Made by a program: the position numbers and the translations under genes
The notes under the pieces: generated by a model
Told to the model about the DNA's origin: nothing
Databases searched by the model: none
What the model saw: only the letters and a program-made list of their open reading frames with translations
Part shown: positions 55,750 through 64,000 of the stretch, in pieces
Numbering within the stretch: the first letter of the stretch is position 1
Layout: each line of letters opens with the position of its first letter
Assembly (NCBI GenBank): GCA_910586945.1
Contig: CAJULO010000005.1
Location: 41,520 to 105,519, forward strand
DNA from: an uncultured Christensenellaceae bacterium
GTDB lineage: Bacteria > Bacillota > Clostridia > Christensenellales > Borkfalkiaceae
Reading direction: 5' to 3'
Length of the DNA: 64,000 nt

Positions 55750-56331
55750 CTACTTTTTAAAGGGTACGCCCATAGCTTGTAAAAGTTCTCGTGCTTCTTC
55801 ATCTGTTTTAGCAGTGGTTACAAAACAGATATCAAACCCTCTAATTTTTTCCACTTGGTCATATGAAATTTCTGGAAAGATAAGTTGTTCTTTAATACCT
55901 AATGTGTAATTTCCTCTACCATCAAATGCTTTATTGGAAACCCCACGAAAATCTCTCATTCGAGGAAGGGCAATAGATATCAATTTATCAAAAAATTCAT
56001 ACATGCGTTGGTCACGCAGAGTAACCTTCATACCAATTGTCATACCTTCACGCACTTTGAAGTTTGCAACTGATTTTTTTGCTTTGCAAAGCACTGGTTT
56101 TTGTCCAGAGATAATTTTTAGCTCATCATGTGCTTGTTGTACACTTTTTGCATTATCTTTAATATCTCCCAAGCCTGAATTGATGACAATTTTTACAAGT
56201 TTTGGTACTTGATTTACATTTGTATAATTGAATTTTTTTATAAGATAAGGAACAACTTCCTTTTCATATGATTCCTTAACTCTGCTTTTATAAACTTTTT
56301 CAATAGGTGCTGTTTTTTTACTTGCTACCAT
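55750..56331 (-). CDS. rplE: Ribosomal protein L5
   Basis: A 193-residue 5S rRNA-binding protein. The N terminus carries about ten basic residues more than usual. [26 protein letters not shown] and the ending [19 protein letters not shown] are family blocks. Confidence 0.96.
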   Translation of the reverse strand: MVASKKTAPIEKVYKSRVKESYEKEVVPYLIKKFNYTNVNQVPKLVKIVINSGLGDIKDNAKSVQQAHDELKIISGQKPVLCKAKKSVANFKVREGMTIGMKVTLRDQRMYEFFDKLISIALPRMRDFRGVSNKAFDGRGNYTLGIKEQLIFPEISYDQVEKIRGFDICFVTTAKTDEEARELLQAMGVPFKK

Positions 56332-56347
56332 TTGGAATCACCTCTTT

Positions 56348-56767
56348 TTAATTCTCTTCCTCAGCTTTAGTGCGGCGTTTTCTTTCACGCTTTTTAGGTG
56401 CTTGTTCAACAACTGTTGCACTTGCTTTTGAGGATTTTGTATATTTTTTATCTAGACCTGCCCCACATTTACGACAAACTCTAATTTTTTTATTTTCGCC
56501 ATTTTCTTGTACAAATGTATATTTTATGCGACTTGCTTTTTGACAAGAATCACAAAACACAAGTACATTTGAAGCATCAATCAACCCTTCTTTACTGAGA
56601 ATGGTAGAAGGTTCATTTGCATTTCTTGCCTTTTTATGTTTTTTTTGTATATTTATGCCTTCAACTGCAATTTTACCTTGTTTAGGAGCAGTGGCAATAA
56701 CTTTACCTGTTTTACCTTTATCTTTTCCTGTGAGGACAAGAACGGTATCATTCAATTTCACTTTCAT
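56348..56767 (-). CDS. rplX: Ribosomal protein L24 with C-terminal extension
   Basis: A 139-residue L24, an assembly starter of the 50S. The KOW motif (VLVLTGKDKGKTGKVIATAP) starts the chain. After the usual end at about residue 105 there is an additional 30-residue tail rich in Lys, Arg and Ala (SSKASATVV then KKRERKRRTKAEEE). Confidence 0.95.
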   Translation of the reverse strand: MKVKLNDTVLVLTGKDKGKTGKVIATAPKQGKIAVEGINIQKKHKKARNANEPSTILSKEGLIDASNVLVFCDSCQKASRIKYTFVQENGENKKIRVCRKCGAGLDKKYTKSSKASATVVEQAPKKRERKRRTKAEEEN

Positions 56768-56781
56768 TTACATTGTCCTCC

Positions 56782-57150
56782 TTAAAGTACTTCTGGAGCC
56801 AAAGAGATTATACGCATGTATTCTTTATCTCTCAATTCACGAGCAATAGGTCCAAATATACGCGTACCTTTTGGCTGTTTATTATTATCAATAATTACAG
56901 CGGCATTATCGTCAAAGCGAATGTATGTTCCATCAACACGGCGAATTCCTTTATTGGTGCGTACAATAACTGCCTTAACTACTTCACCTTTTTTCACTGA
57001 ACCATTTGGTGTAGCTGTTTTTACACTTGCAATTATAACATCTCCAATATTACCACTTTTGCGGAAAGAACCACCCAATACACGGATACACATAAGCTCT
57101 TTTGCACCAGAGTTATCTGCTGCTTTTAACCTTGTTTGTGGTTGTATCAT
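56782..57150 (-). CDS. rplN: Ribosomal protein L14
   Basis: A 122-residue 50S protein. [20 protein letters not shown] and [24 protein letters not shown]-type end are diagnostic. Confidence 0.97.
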   Translation of the reverse strand: MIQPQTRLKAADNSGAKELMCIRVLGGSFRKSGNIGDVIIASVKTATPNGSVKKGEVVKAVIVRTNKGIRRVDGTYIRFDDNAAVIIDNNKQPKGTRIFGPIARELRDKEYMRIISLAPEVL

Positions 57151-57171
57151 AATTGGTTACTCCTTCTATTC

Positions 57172-57426
57172 TTACTTCGCTTTTTCAACAATTTCAGCAA
57201 TACGCCAACATTTGTCTTTGCTTAATTTTCTTGTTTCTACAATACGCACTTTATCTCCAATGGCACAACTATTGTCTTCGTCATGTGCTTTAATGCGTTT
57301 TGTATTTGTTATTGTCTTTTTATAGAGTGGATGTTTCTTTTTTTCAACAATGGCAACAACCACTGTCTTATCCATTTTATCAGATACAACAAGTCCTACT
57401 CTTTCTTTTCTTAAATTCCTTTCCAT
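57172..57426 (-). CDS. rpsQ: Ribosomal protein S17
   Basis: An 84-residue OB-fold 30S protein: [19 protein letters not shown] and [19 protein letters not shown] blocks. Confidence 0.97.
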   Translation of the reverse strand: MERNLRKERVGLVVSDKMDKTVVVAIVEKKKHPLYKKTITNTKRIKAHDEDNSCAIGDKVRIVETRKLSKDKCWRIAEIVEKAK

Positions 57427-57442
57427 GACTTGTACCTACCTT

Positions 57443-57643
57443 TTAACCCTTTGCCTTTATTTGTCTTTCACGAATAATGGTATTCACTCTTGCAATATCT
57501 TTCTTGCAACGCACTATGGACATCGGATTTTCTAGTTGACCAGAAGCATGACGAAAGCGTAAATTAAATAATTCTGTTTTCAATTCACCCAACTTATTTG
57601 AAAGTTCTGCATCAGTCATTGCATGAATTTCACTGCTACGCAT
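57443..57643 (-). CDS. rpmC: Ribosomal protein L29
   Basis: The ATG at 57643 follows GAAGGAGGGG. The 66-residue product [18 protein letters not shown] ends with [15 protein letters not shown]. It overlaps the end of rplP by 8 bp, which suggests translational coupling. Confidence 0.95.
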   Translation of the reverse strand: MRSSEIHAMTDAELSNKLGELKTELFNLRFRHASGQLENPMSIVRCKKDIARVNTIIRERQIKAKG

Positions 57644-58106
57644 GTTCAACCCCTCCTTCAAGTACATTTTCAACCACTGCACCTGTTACTGGATTTGGCT
57701 GTCCTTTAAGCATAAATTTTACTTTTACTGGCAACTTATGTCCCGCTAGACGGAACGCCTCTCTCGCAACCTCTTCAGCAACACCTGACATTTCAAACAT
57801 AACGCGACCAGCTTTTACTTCTGCCACCCAGTATTCAACTGCCCCTTTACCTGAACCCATTCTTGATTCTGCAGGGTGTTTTGTAATTGGTTTATGTGGA
57901 AATATATCAATCCAAACTTTACCGCCTCTTTTAATGAATCTTGTCATAGCAATACGTGCAGCTTCAATTTGACGAGAGGTAATTCTTGCAGGAGTAGCTG
58001 CTACAAGACCATATTGTCCGTATGCCACTTGATCTCCTTTATGTGCCTGTCCTTTAATCTTTCCACGATGTTGTTTTCTTCTTTTAACTCTTTTAGGAAT
58101 CAACAT
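57636..58106 (-). CDS. rplP: Ribosomal protein L16
   Basis: A 156-residue 50S protein near the A site. [41 protein letters not shown]-type block and HKLPVKVKF are clear. Confidence 0.97.
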   Translation of the reverse strand: MLIPKRVKRRKQHRGKIKGQAHKGDQVAYGQYGLVAATPARITSRQIEAARIAMTRFIKRGGKVWIDIFPHKPITKHPAESRMGSGKGAVEYWVAEVKAGRVMFEMSGVAEEVAREAFRLAGHKLPVKVKFMLKGQPNPVTGAVVENVLEGGVEHA

Positions 58107-58107
58107 A

Positions 58108-58767
58108 TTACTCGTTTCCTCCTTCCTTTACTTTACCTTGCAACACTTCACCTTTGTAAATCCAAACCTTTACGCCAATGATACCAAATGTTGTATGTGC
58201 TTCCGCAAAGCCATAGTCAATATCAGCACGAAGTGTTTGCAATGGGATTGACCCTTCATGGTATTGCTCGCTTCTAGCAATTTCTGCCCCATCGAGACGA
58301 CCACTCACCATCATTTTTACGCCCTTCACTCCACTGCGCATTGCTCTGCCAATCGCTTGCTTCATTGTTCTGCGGAATGAACTTCTCTTTTCAAGTTGTA
58401 ACGCAACACTTTCCGCTACAAGTTGTGCATCAGAATCCACTTTTTTTACTTCAGTAATATTTAATATTATGACTTTGCCTTTTGCCAATTTCACTAAATC
58501 AGATTTAATGACTTCTATCTCTGCTCCTGCCTTACCAATCAAAACCCCTGGTTTACCAGTAAATACAGTTACTGTAATTCTATTTGCTGCACGCTCAATG
58601 GTAATTTTACTAATTGCCGCAGCATAATATTTGTTCTTTATGAATTTTCTAATTTCATAATCTTCTTTAATATTTTTGCCGAAATCTTTTTTATCAGCAT
58701 ACCATGTAGTATCCCAATCTTTAATAATTCCGACGCGTAGACCATGCGGATTAACTTTTTGTCCCAT
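58108..58767 (-). CDS. rpsC: Ribosomal protein S3
   Basis: A 219-residue mRNA-entry protein with a KH domain ([18 protein letters not shown]) and the C-terminal block [13 protein letters not shown]. Its ATG overlaps the rplV stop by one base. Confidence 0.97.
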   Translation of the reverse strand: MGQKVNPHGLRVGIIKDWDTTWYADKKDFGKNIKEDYEIRKFIKNKYYAAAISKITIERAANRITVTVFTGKPGVLIGKAGAEIEVIKSDLVKLAKGKVIILNITEVKKVDSDAQLVAESVALQLEKRSSFRRTMKQAIGRAMRSGVKGVKMMVSGRLDGAEIARSEQYHEGSIPLQTLRADIDYGFAEAHTTFGIIGVKVWIYKGEVLQGKVKEGGNE

Positions 58768-59159
58768 TAGTTGCTCTCCTTCTTATCAAGAATAACTGTT
58801 ATATGGCTTGTTCTTTTTAAAATTGCATGTGCTCTACCCTTGCTTACAGGTTGCATTCTCTTTAAAGATGGACCTTGATCGACAAAAGCTTCGCTAACGA
58901 ATAACTCATCTCTATGCATACCCATGTTATGTTCTGCGTTTGCTGTTGCGGACTTTAACACTTTTAGAACAGGTTCTGATGAAATTATTGTTGCATATTC
59001 TAAAATCGCCTGTGCTTCTTGTACACTTTTACCTCTAATAAGGGCAAGTGTACGGCGTACTTTATATGGTGACATTCTAATATGTCTTGCCGTTGCATAA
59101 GGACGGCGGTCTTTATTTTCTGCTATTCTTTTTGTTTTTTCACGCGTATTTGTAGCCAT
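58767..59159 (-). CDS. rplV: Ribosomal protein L22
   Basis: A 130-residue exit-tunnel protein. [20 protein letters not shown] and the tunnel hairpin [21 protein letters not shown] are seen. Confidence 0.97.
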   Translation of the reverse strand: MATNTREKTKRIAENKDRRPYATARHIRMSPYKVRRTLALIRGKSVQEAQAILEYATIISSEPVLKVLKSATANAEHNMGMHRDELFVSEAFVDQGPSLKRMQPVSKGRAHAILKRTSHITVILDKKESN

Positions 59160-59170
59160 TTTGCCCCTCC

Positions 59171-59446
59171 TTATTTTTTCGTTGTTTTTCCGCCCGCATG
59201 ACCTTTAAAGGTTCTAGTTGGCGCAAATTCACCCAATTTGCAACCTACCATATCTTCGGTGATATACACTGGAACATGTTTTTTACCATCATGTACTGCA
59301 ATTGTATGTCCAACCATTTGTGGAAAGATTGTAGACGCACGAGACCATGTTTTTAAGATTTTCTTTTCATTTGCCGTATTGAGCGCCTCAATTCTTTGCA
59401 TAAGACGAGGCTCAACATAAGGCCCTTTTTTAACACTTCTGCTCAT
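59171..59446 (-). CDS. rpsS: Ribosomal protein S19
   Basis: A 91-residue 30S head protein. [19 protein letters not shown] and [18 protein letters not shown] are diagnostic. Confidence 0.97.
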   Translation of the reverse strand: MSRSVKKGPYVEPRLMQRIEALNTANEKKILKTWSRASTIFPQMVGHTIAVHDGKKHVPVYITEDMVGCKLGEFAPTRTFKGHAGGKTTKK

Positions 59447-59461
59447 AGTAATGCACTCCTT

Positions 59462-60292
59462 TTAATTGATACGCTTTAAAATAAACTTGCTTGTAATATT
59501 CTTTTTCTTTCTAGTCTTGTAACCAAGAGCTGGTTTACCCCATGGCGTCATAGGAGCAGCATGCCCAATTGGTGATTTCCCTTCACCACCACCGTGAGGG
59601 TGATCGTTTGGATTCATTACAGAACCACGAACTGTTGGACGAATACCCATATGACGTGTTTTACCTGCCTTGCCGACGCGAATAATTTCATGCTCCACAT
59701 TCCCAACTTGCCCAATAGTTGCACGACATGCTATTGGTATTAAACGCATTTCACCACTTGGCATTTTTAAAGTTGCATAATTTCCTTCTTTTGCCATAAG
59801 CTGTGCAGATATACCGGCAGCTCTTGCAATTTGCCCACCTTTATTTGGCTTCATTTCTATGTTATGCACTGTTGTCCCTACTGGAATATGTGTAAATGGT
59901 AAACAATTTCCCACCTTTATATCTGCATGTATACCATTTAAAACTTTATCCCCTACATTCAAACCAACCGGTGCTAGAATATATCTTTTTTCACCATCAG
60001 CATACTGCAAGAGCGCAATATGTGCTGAACGGTTTGGGTCATATTCAATACTCACAACCCTTGCTGGAATATCATCTTTATTATTCCTTTTGAAGTCAAT
60101 TATTCTGTATTTACGACGATTTCCGCCACCGATATGACGTACAGTTATTCTACCTGTATTGTTTCTACCACCCGTCTTGCGTTGGTCCTCTAAAAGCGAT
60201 TTTTCAGGCTTTGTTGTTGTAATTTCATTAAACGCAGATACCGTCATGAAACGGCGAGCAGGTGAGGTGGGTTTATAGCGTTTGATTGCCAT
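59462..60292 (-). CDS. rplB: Ribosomal protein L2
   Basis: A 276-residue peptidyl transferase-region protein. [26 protein letters not shown]-type [13 protein letters not shown] with the conserved His, and [15 protein letters not shown] are present. A 170-bp gap precedes it (60293-60462), unusual within this tight operon; it has a small AGAGCT hairpin at 60350-60370 but no clear promoter. Confidence 0.97.
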   Translation of the reverse strand: MAIKRYKPTSPARRFMTVSAFNEITTTKPEKSLLEDQRKTGGRNNTGRITVRHIGGGNRRKYRIIDFKRNNKDDIPARVVSIEYDPNRSAHIALLQYADGEKRYILAPVGLNVGDKVLNGIHADIKVGNCLPFTHIPVGTTVHNIEMKPNKGGQIARAAGISAQLMAKEGNYATLKMPSGEMRLIPIACRATIGQVGNVEHEIIRVGKAGKTRHMGIRPTVRGSVMNPNDHPHGGGEGKSPIGHAAPMTPWGKPALGYKTRKKKNITSKFILKRIN

Positions 60293-60462
60293 TTTTTATA
60301 CTTCCTCCAAAATTTTATCAAGTGCTTTCACACTTATAATCTATAATTGAGAGCTATTTAGATAAGCTCTAATTTAAATAAGCTTTTCCCTATTTGCCGT
60401 AAAAGTATTTTTAGTTTTAAAGATTTTGCATCCACTAAGTCTACTTCTTACGAAGCAACAAA

Positions 60463-60753
60463 TTAAGCTAAGCTATTAAAGAATTCGATTGGCTTGCTTG
60501 ACGCCTTCAACTGTACAATTGCTTTTTTATAGGTAGAAGTTCTTCCTTCATGTTTCCCCATTCTTTTCAATTTACCATAGACAAGCATTGTATTTACCCT
60601 TTCAACCTTTACATCAAAAAGTTGTTCAATTGCAAGCTTAATTTCTGTTTTATTTGCATTTTTAGCAACTTTGAAAGTGTATTTCATACTCGCTATACCG
60701 TCGTATGCCTTTTCAGTCAAGATTGGCCTAATTATGATATCTTCCGCCCTCAT
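60463..60753 (-). CDS. rplW: Ribosomal protein L23
   Basis: A 96-residue protein at the tunnel exit, docking site for SRP and trigger factor. [14 protein letters not shown] and [19 protein letters not shown] are clear. Its start overlaps the rplD stop by one base. Confidence 0.97.
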   Translation of the reverse strand: MRAEDIIIRPILTEKAYDGIASMKYTFKVAKNANKTEIKLAIEQLFDVKVERVNTMLVYGKLKRMGKHEGRTSTYKKAIVQLKASSKPIEFFNSLA

Positions 60754-61379
60754 TATCCCTCATACACCTCCTGCATTTTTTCAACAGCACCCTTTGTAAG
60801 TACTATTTTTTGATTTGCAACCACCTCATATGTGCTGATTTGCGCCACTGGTAGTGTTTGTAATTTTTGTATATTACGACTTGCTAAAATGACATTCTGA
60901 TCTTGGTTGTCCATGACAAGCAGTGTACGCTTATCTAAATTTAATGCTTGTAAGAATTGCACCATTTCTTTTGTTTTTGCTTGTTCTAGCACTAATTTGT
61001 CAACAACAAGCATTTCGCCATCAGCAAACTTCTTTGAAATCGCTGAAAACAACGCATTTCTCTTTGCTGTAATATTCATCTTTTTAGAAAAATCTCTACT
61101 TTTTGGAGCAAATACTACACCACCTTTAATCCATTGTGGAGCACGAATTGAACCTTGTCTTGCACGACCAGTTCCCTTTTGACGCCAAGGTTTTATCCCC
61201 CCACCACGAACTTCCGTTCTTGTTAGAGAACCCTTTGTTCCCTGTCTTTCATTTGCAAGGCGGGTAACAACCGCTTGATGCACAAGTGGTTCATTAAATT
61301 CTGCACCAAATATCTTTTCTGACAGTTCCATTTCTCCAACAGTCTTGCCCCTCATATCATACACTTTAATGTTTGGCAT
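60753..61379 (-). CDS. rplD: Ribosomal protein L4
   Basis: The ATG at 61379 lies seven bases after AAAGGAGGG; an ATG two codons earlier is too close. 208 residues. [19 protein letters not shown] is the tunnel-lining loop. In E. coli L4 represses the S10 operon. Confidence 0.96.
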   Translation of the reverse strand: MPNIKVYDMRGKTVGEMELSEKIFGAEFNEPLVHQAVVTRLANERQGTKGSLTRTEVRGGGIKPWRQKGTGRARQGSIRAPQWIKGGVVFAPKSRDFSKKMNITAKRNALFSAISKKFADGEMLVVDKLVLEQAKTKEMVQFLQALNLDKRTLLVMDNQDQNVILASRNIQKLQTLPVAQISTYEVVANQKIVLTKGAVEKMQEVYEG

Positions 61380-61393
61380 ATGCATACCCTCCT

Positions 61394-62029
61394 TTATTTA
61401 CTTTTCACGCTATCTGCAACCGTCACAATGCCACCTTTTGACCCTGGGATTGCTCCCTTTACCAATAACACATTGCGCGCCACATCGACTTTTACAATTT
61501 CTAGATTTTGCACTGTTACTCTCTCATTTCCAAATTGCCCTGGCATATGTTTTTGCTTAAACACACGACTTGGTGTTGAGTTGGCACCCATAGACCCAAC
61601 TTCTCTATGCACAGGCCCCACACCGTGCGTTTCCTTCAGACGATGTTGATTCCAACGCTTGATTACACCGGAAAATCCATGCCCTTTAGATATCCCTACT
61701 ACATCAATTTTTTCGCCAACTTTAAAACTTTCTACAGTAACCATGCCACCCACTTCATAGCTAGACATGTCTTGCAAGCGGAATTCCCTTAAAACCCTTT
61801 GTGGTTTTACGCCTGCCTTTTTAAATTGACCGTTATCAGGTTTATTCAATCTTTTTTCAGAACTTTCTAAAAAACCTAATTTAATCGCTTGGTAGCCATC
61901 TTTTTCCAATGTTTTTATTTGAACAACTGGACATGGCCCTGCCTCAATAACGGTTACAGGAATTACCTTCCCTTCTGCAGTAAAAAGTTGTGTCATTCCA
62001 ACTTTTCTGCCAATGATTGCTTTATTCAT
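61394..62029 (-). CDS. rplC: Ribosomal protein L3
   Basis: A 211-residue assembly-initiating 50S protein. [20 protein letters not shown] and [15 protein letters not shown] with [18 protein letters not shown] are the family blocks. Confidence 0.97.
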   Translation of the reverse strand: MNKAIIGRKVGMTQLFTAEGKVIPVTVIEAGPCPVVQIKTLEKDGYQAIKLGFLESSEKRLNKPDNGQFKKAGVKPQRVLREFRLQDMSSYEVGGMVTVESFKVGEKIDVVGISKGHGFSGVIKRWNQHRLKETHGVGPVHREVGSMGANSTPSRVFKQKHMPGQFGNERVTVQNLEIVKVDVARNVLLVKGAIPGSKGGIVTVADSVKSK

Positions 62030-62050
62030 AGATAAAGTTCACTCCTTTTG

Positions 62051-62356
62051 TTATTTTGTAATCTTTGTTTTTATATCTACCCCTGCTGGTAAATGAACAC
62101 TATCAAGCAATTTTGCATTCGTTGTATAAATATCAATAATACGCTTGTGTGTACGAATTTCAAATTGTTCTCTGCTATCTTTATACTTATGTGGAGCTCT
62201 CAAAATAGTAACAATTTCCTTTTCTGTTGGGAGAGGGATTGGCCCACTAATTTTAGCACCTGCCTTTTGCATTGTTTCAACAATACGTTTTACTGCAATA
62301 TCCACAAGTTCATGTTCATAAGCAGCAAGTTTAATTCTGATTTTTTGACCTGGCAT
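62051..62356 (-). CDS. rpsJ: Ribosomal protein S10
   Basis: A 101-residue protein and first gene of the S10-spc-alpha superoperon. [22 protein letters not shown] and [19 protein letters not shown] are clear. AAGGAGG precedes the ATG. In E. coli it is also NusE. Confidence 0.97.
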   Translation of the reverse strand: MPGQKIRIKLAAYEHELVDIAVKRIVETMQKAGAKISGPIPLPTEKEIVTILRAPHKYKDSREQFEIRTHKRIIDIYTTNAKLLDSVHLPAGVDIKTKITK

Positions 62357-62616
62357 TTTTTCCTCCTTTTTATACTAACTTATTTTTTGGAAATGGTTTT
62401 TCTGTAACAACCTATCCGTGTGTATCAAAGGGGTTTAGAGAAAAATAAACACCCATTCAATCTTTTTTGAATGGTTCCCCTTGTTAGTCGCAGAAATCTA
62501 AATGTTTCCACAGTTGTCAATATAAATTATCTATTCAGAAAATGCAACAATTTACCTATATGCTAGTACTGTTGCTTGAATTTAAGTAACTTTATATCTC
62601 AACCCTACTACACATC
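62357..62616 (-). promoter_or_regulatory. Structured 5' leader of the S10 superoperon
   Basis: About 260 nt are transcribed before rpsJ. CCATTCAA/TTGAATGG (62453-62460 and 62467-62474) form a hairpin, enclosed by a longer-range stem AAGGGG/CCCCTT (62428-62433 with 62477-62482). No open frame is present. A ribosomal-protein-controlled leader is inferred, as S10 operons are autoregulated in several bacteria. Confidence 0.5.
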
Positions 62617-62622
62617 TTTTTA

Positions 62623-62651
62623 ATGATATCATATTTTATTGAATATGTCAA
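62623..62651 (-). promoter_or_regulatory. Promoter of the S10 superoperon
   Basis: On the minus strand consensus TTGACA (62651-62646) and TATCAT (62628-62623) with 17-bp spacer, the only good promoter in this gap. Confidence 0.75.
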
Positions 62652-62742
62652 CTATTTTTTTATGTACTTTATAAAAGTTCTTTTTGTCTAAATTTATCAA
62701 AAAATCACTTTTTATATTTGTAATGTAGATGTAAAGATTGTA

Positions 62743-63616
62743 TTATTCTTTTTTAAATTGATTCCATTCCGCTCTAGTCAAAATACTATTTATATATGAT
62801 TTTTTATTATTAGCTTTTTTAATTCCTCATTGCATAGAAAATGTCATCATTATAAACCACAAATTCTAAATTCTCACATCGTAAATGCCTTATATTTGTA
62901 ACATTTAAGCCCATCTACAAAACTTCTTAAGTTCCAAATAGTAATTATATTCTGCTTCTATAACATCATCTCCTAGAGATAAAACATTTTCCTTCATTTC
63001 ATAAAAATATTTTTTAATTTTTTAGAAACAATTTGTATCGTGGTGTTAACATTGAATTACTATCTTTTTATTCTCCCTTTCTATTATAGAATTGACTGAT
63101 TGTACTAAGATTTTATTTTGTTTCTATTTAAATAATATGTATTGCTATTCACTAATTTAAATAATAAGATATCATATTTTTTTAGCGGATTAAAGAAACG
63201 TTACTTGTCGTTTCTCGAATTGCTTCAGAATCATATTTGCTAAAATCATTTGCTATACAAATAATATACGATATCGACTAATCTATTTTATTGGGGTTCC
63301 TGGCTTAGCTTTTAATAACAATTAGTTTGAAGGAAAATCATTTATGCTCTTTAACCAATTTAAATAATAAGTATTTGATTGATAATATTTCCACTTAAAT
63401 TTCTTTTATACTAAAAATAGTAGGAGAATTATTTTCATACATTTTAATAAAATTCATTCTATCTACATTAATTCTTATATACACTTACCAAAAATCTTAT
63501 AACAAAAAATATGGAGATATTTTTTAATAATATCTATAAGTTTTTTTAAATTTTGCACAGGATGCCTTTCATTCTTTTATTTTATCTCTTAGTTTAAATA
63601 ATTGTATCTCTACCAC
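62743..63616 (-). pseudogene. Decayed PD-(D/E)XK/DUF5655-type nuclease-like gene
   Basis: Reading the minus strand from a GTG at 63616, after AAGGGAG, gives the start VVEIQLFKLRDKIKE. Across changing frames I can then follow NNSPTIF and YKRNLSGNIINQ (about 63430-63378; an E-x-K nuclease motif with a base lost at about 63411), YYLNWL, ICIANDFSKYDSEAIRE, SLIR, KKYDILLFKLVNS, YEMKENVLSLGDDVIE, NVTNIRHLRCENLEFVVYNDD and a final KKSYINSILTRAEWNQFKKE ending at 62743. This is the order of COG3586/DUF5655 proteins of about 290 residues. At least three frameshifts and several stops are present, including TAG at 63280-63278 where the family has Trp. The family name is from memory of its motifs. Confidence 0.75.
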
Positions 63617-64000
63617 TTTATTCTCCCTTGATAATTTCAAAATATATAAAATTATAATAATTATTTTAAGTTTTTATTTTAGGTTTTCTATTTGTACATT
63701 TGACTTTACTACAATCTCATTTATATGTTAAATATAAAATTCTTAAATTTATAAGATAGTGATTTGTAGTAATTTTCATCAATATAAAATTCTATTGTTA
63801 TATCTTTTTTGCAAGGAAAAAAGATATTTAGACAAATATTTAATCGCTAGAGTATTGTTATGCTAAAATAGTTTAAGTACTGAATATAAGAAACAAAAAT
63901 AAAAGTAGAAAAAGAATAAAAAAATAAGAGAATAAATAAGCATCAAAAAACAGGAAAAAGAATATAGATAGAATTTAAATCTTTTAATAAAATCATGAAA
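63617..64000. other. AT-rich gene-free edge
   Basis: No intact frame. An AT-rich inverted repeat ATATCTTTTTT/AAAAAAGATAT (63800-63810, 63817-63827) is the only structure; it probably holds upstream sequence of the decayed gene. Confidence 0.5.

Noticed and set aside
63120-63610. Four copies of TTTAAATAAT as a repeat family.
   Set aside because: The words are all A/T in very AT-rich DNA and unevenly spaced; at least two fall in decayed coding sequence. Chance is sufficient.

Overview
The window is AT-rich, tightly packed bacterial DNA. Most genes have strong AGGAGG-type ribosome binding sites. The ribosomal superoperon has the standard Bacillota order (S10 to L17, with secY, adk, map, a KOW protein, infA and rpmJ), and S14, S4, S18 and L36 are zinc-binding forms. 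Sporulation genes (spoIVFA/B-like pair, spmA/spmB, a SipL-like SPOCS-LysM protein) and a BclA-like collagen protein point to an endospore-forming Clostridia-type organism. The species cannot be named from this sequence alone.

Layout. 1-560: the edge of a gene, tRNA-Arg(CCG), and a promoter-to-terminator small RNA that resembles 6S RNA. 663-2842: a glycosyltransferase translationally coupled to a collagen-like surface protein. 2887-13272 (mostly minus strand): cyclophilin-like lipoprotein, TPR membrane protein, ispE, CvpA-like protein, a P-type Ca2+ ATPase, a LuxR-type two-component pair overlapping gltX, and radC. 13464-18187: a small membrane protein, a GT2 enzyme and a large circularly permuted GH3 beta-glucosidase with a membrane anchor at each end. 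18291-18561: a four-box DnaA-box cluster beside tRNA-Arg(ACG). 19463-23117: a polysaccharide export operon (initiating sugar transferase, ABC-2 permease, ABC ATPase, UDP-galactopyranose mutase). 23429-28229: hpt, tilS, spoIVFB, spoIVFA, spmB, spmA. 28346-33167: metG, tatD, ksgA, rpsF-ssb-rpsR. 33462-38696: SipL-like protein, Veg, an acidic zinc-ribbon protein and a 757-residue lipoprotein. 38791-39648: rpsI-rplM. 39995-42926: a processive GT2 and an unknown partner. 43049-46136: a short AlaRS and two small membrane proteins. 46469-62356: the ribosomal protein superoperon, all on the minus strand.

The last 1.6 kb (62357-64000) has no intact gene but is not empty. It holds the structured S10 leader, a good promoter, and a full-length decayed gene (62743-63616, minus) with an N-terminal E-x-K nuclease-like domain and a C-terminal DUF5655-like domain, broken by several stops and frameshifts. 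No mobile element, CRISPR array or clearly new multi-gene system is visible. The best leads are the DnaA-box cluster, the reduced AlaRS, the doubly anchored permuted GH3, the collagen/glycosyltransferase pair and the nuclease pseudogene.
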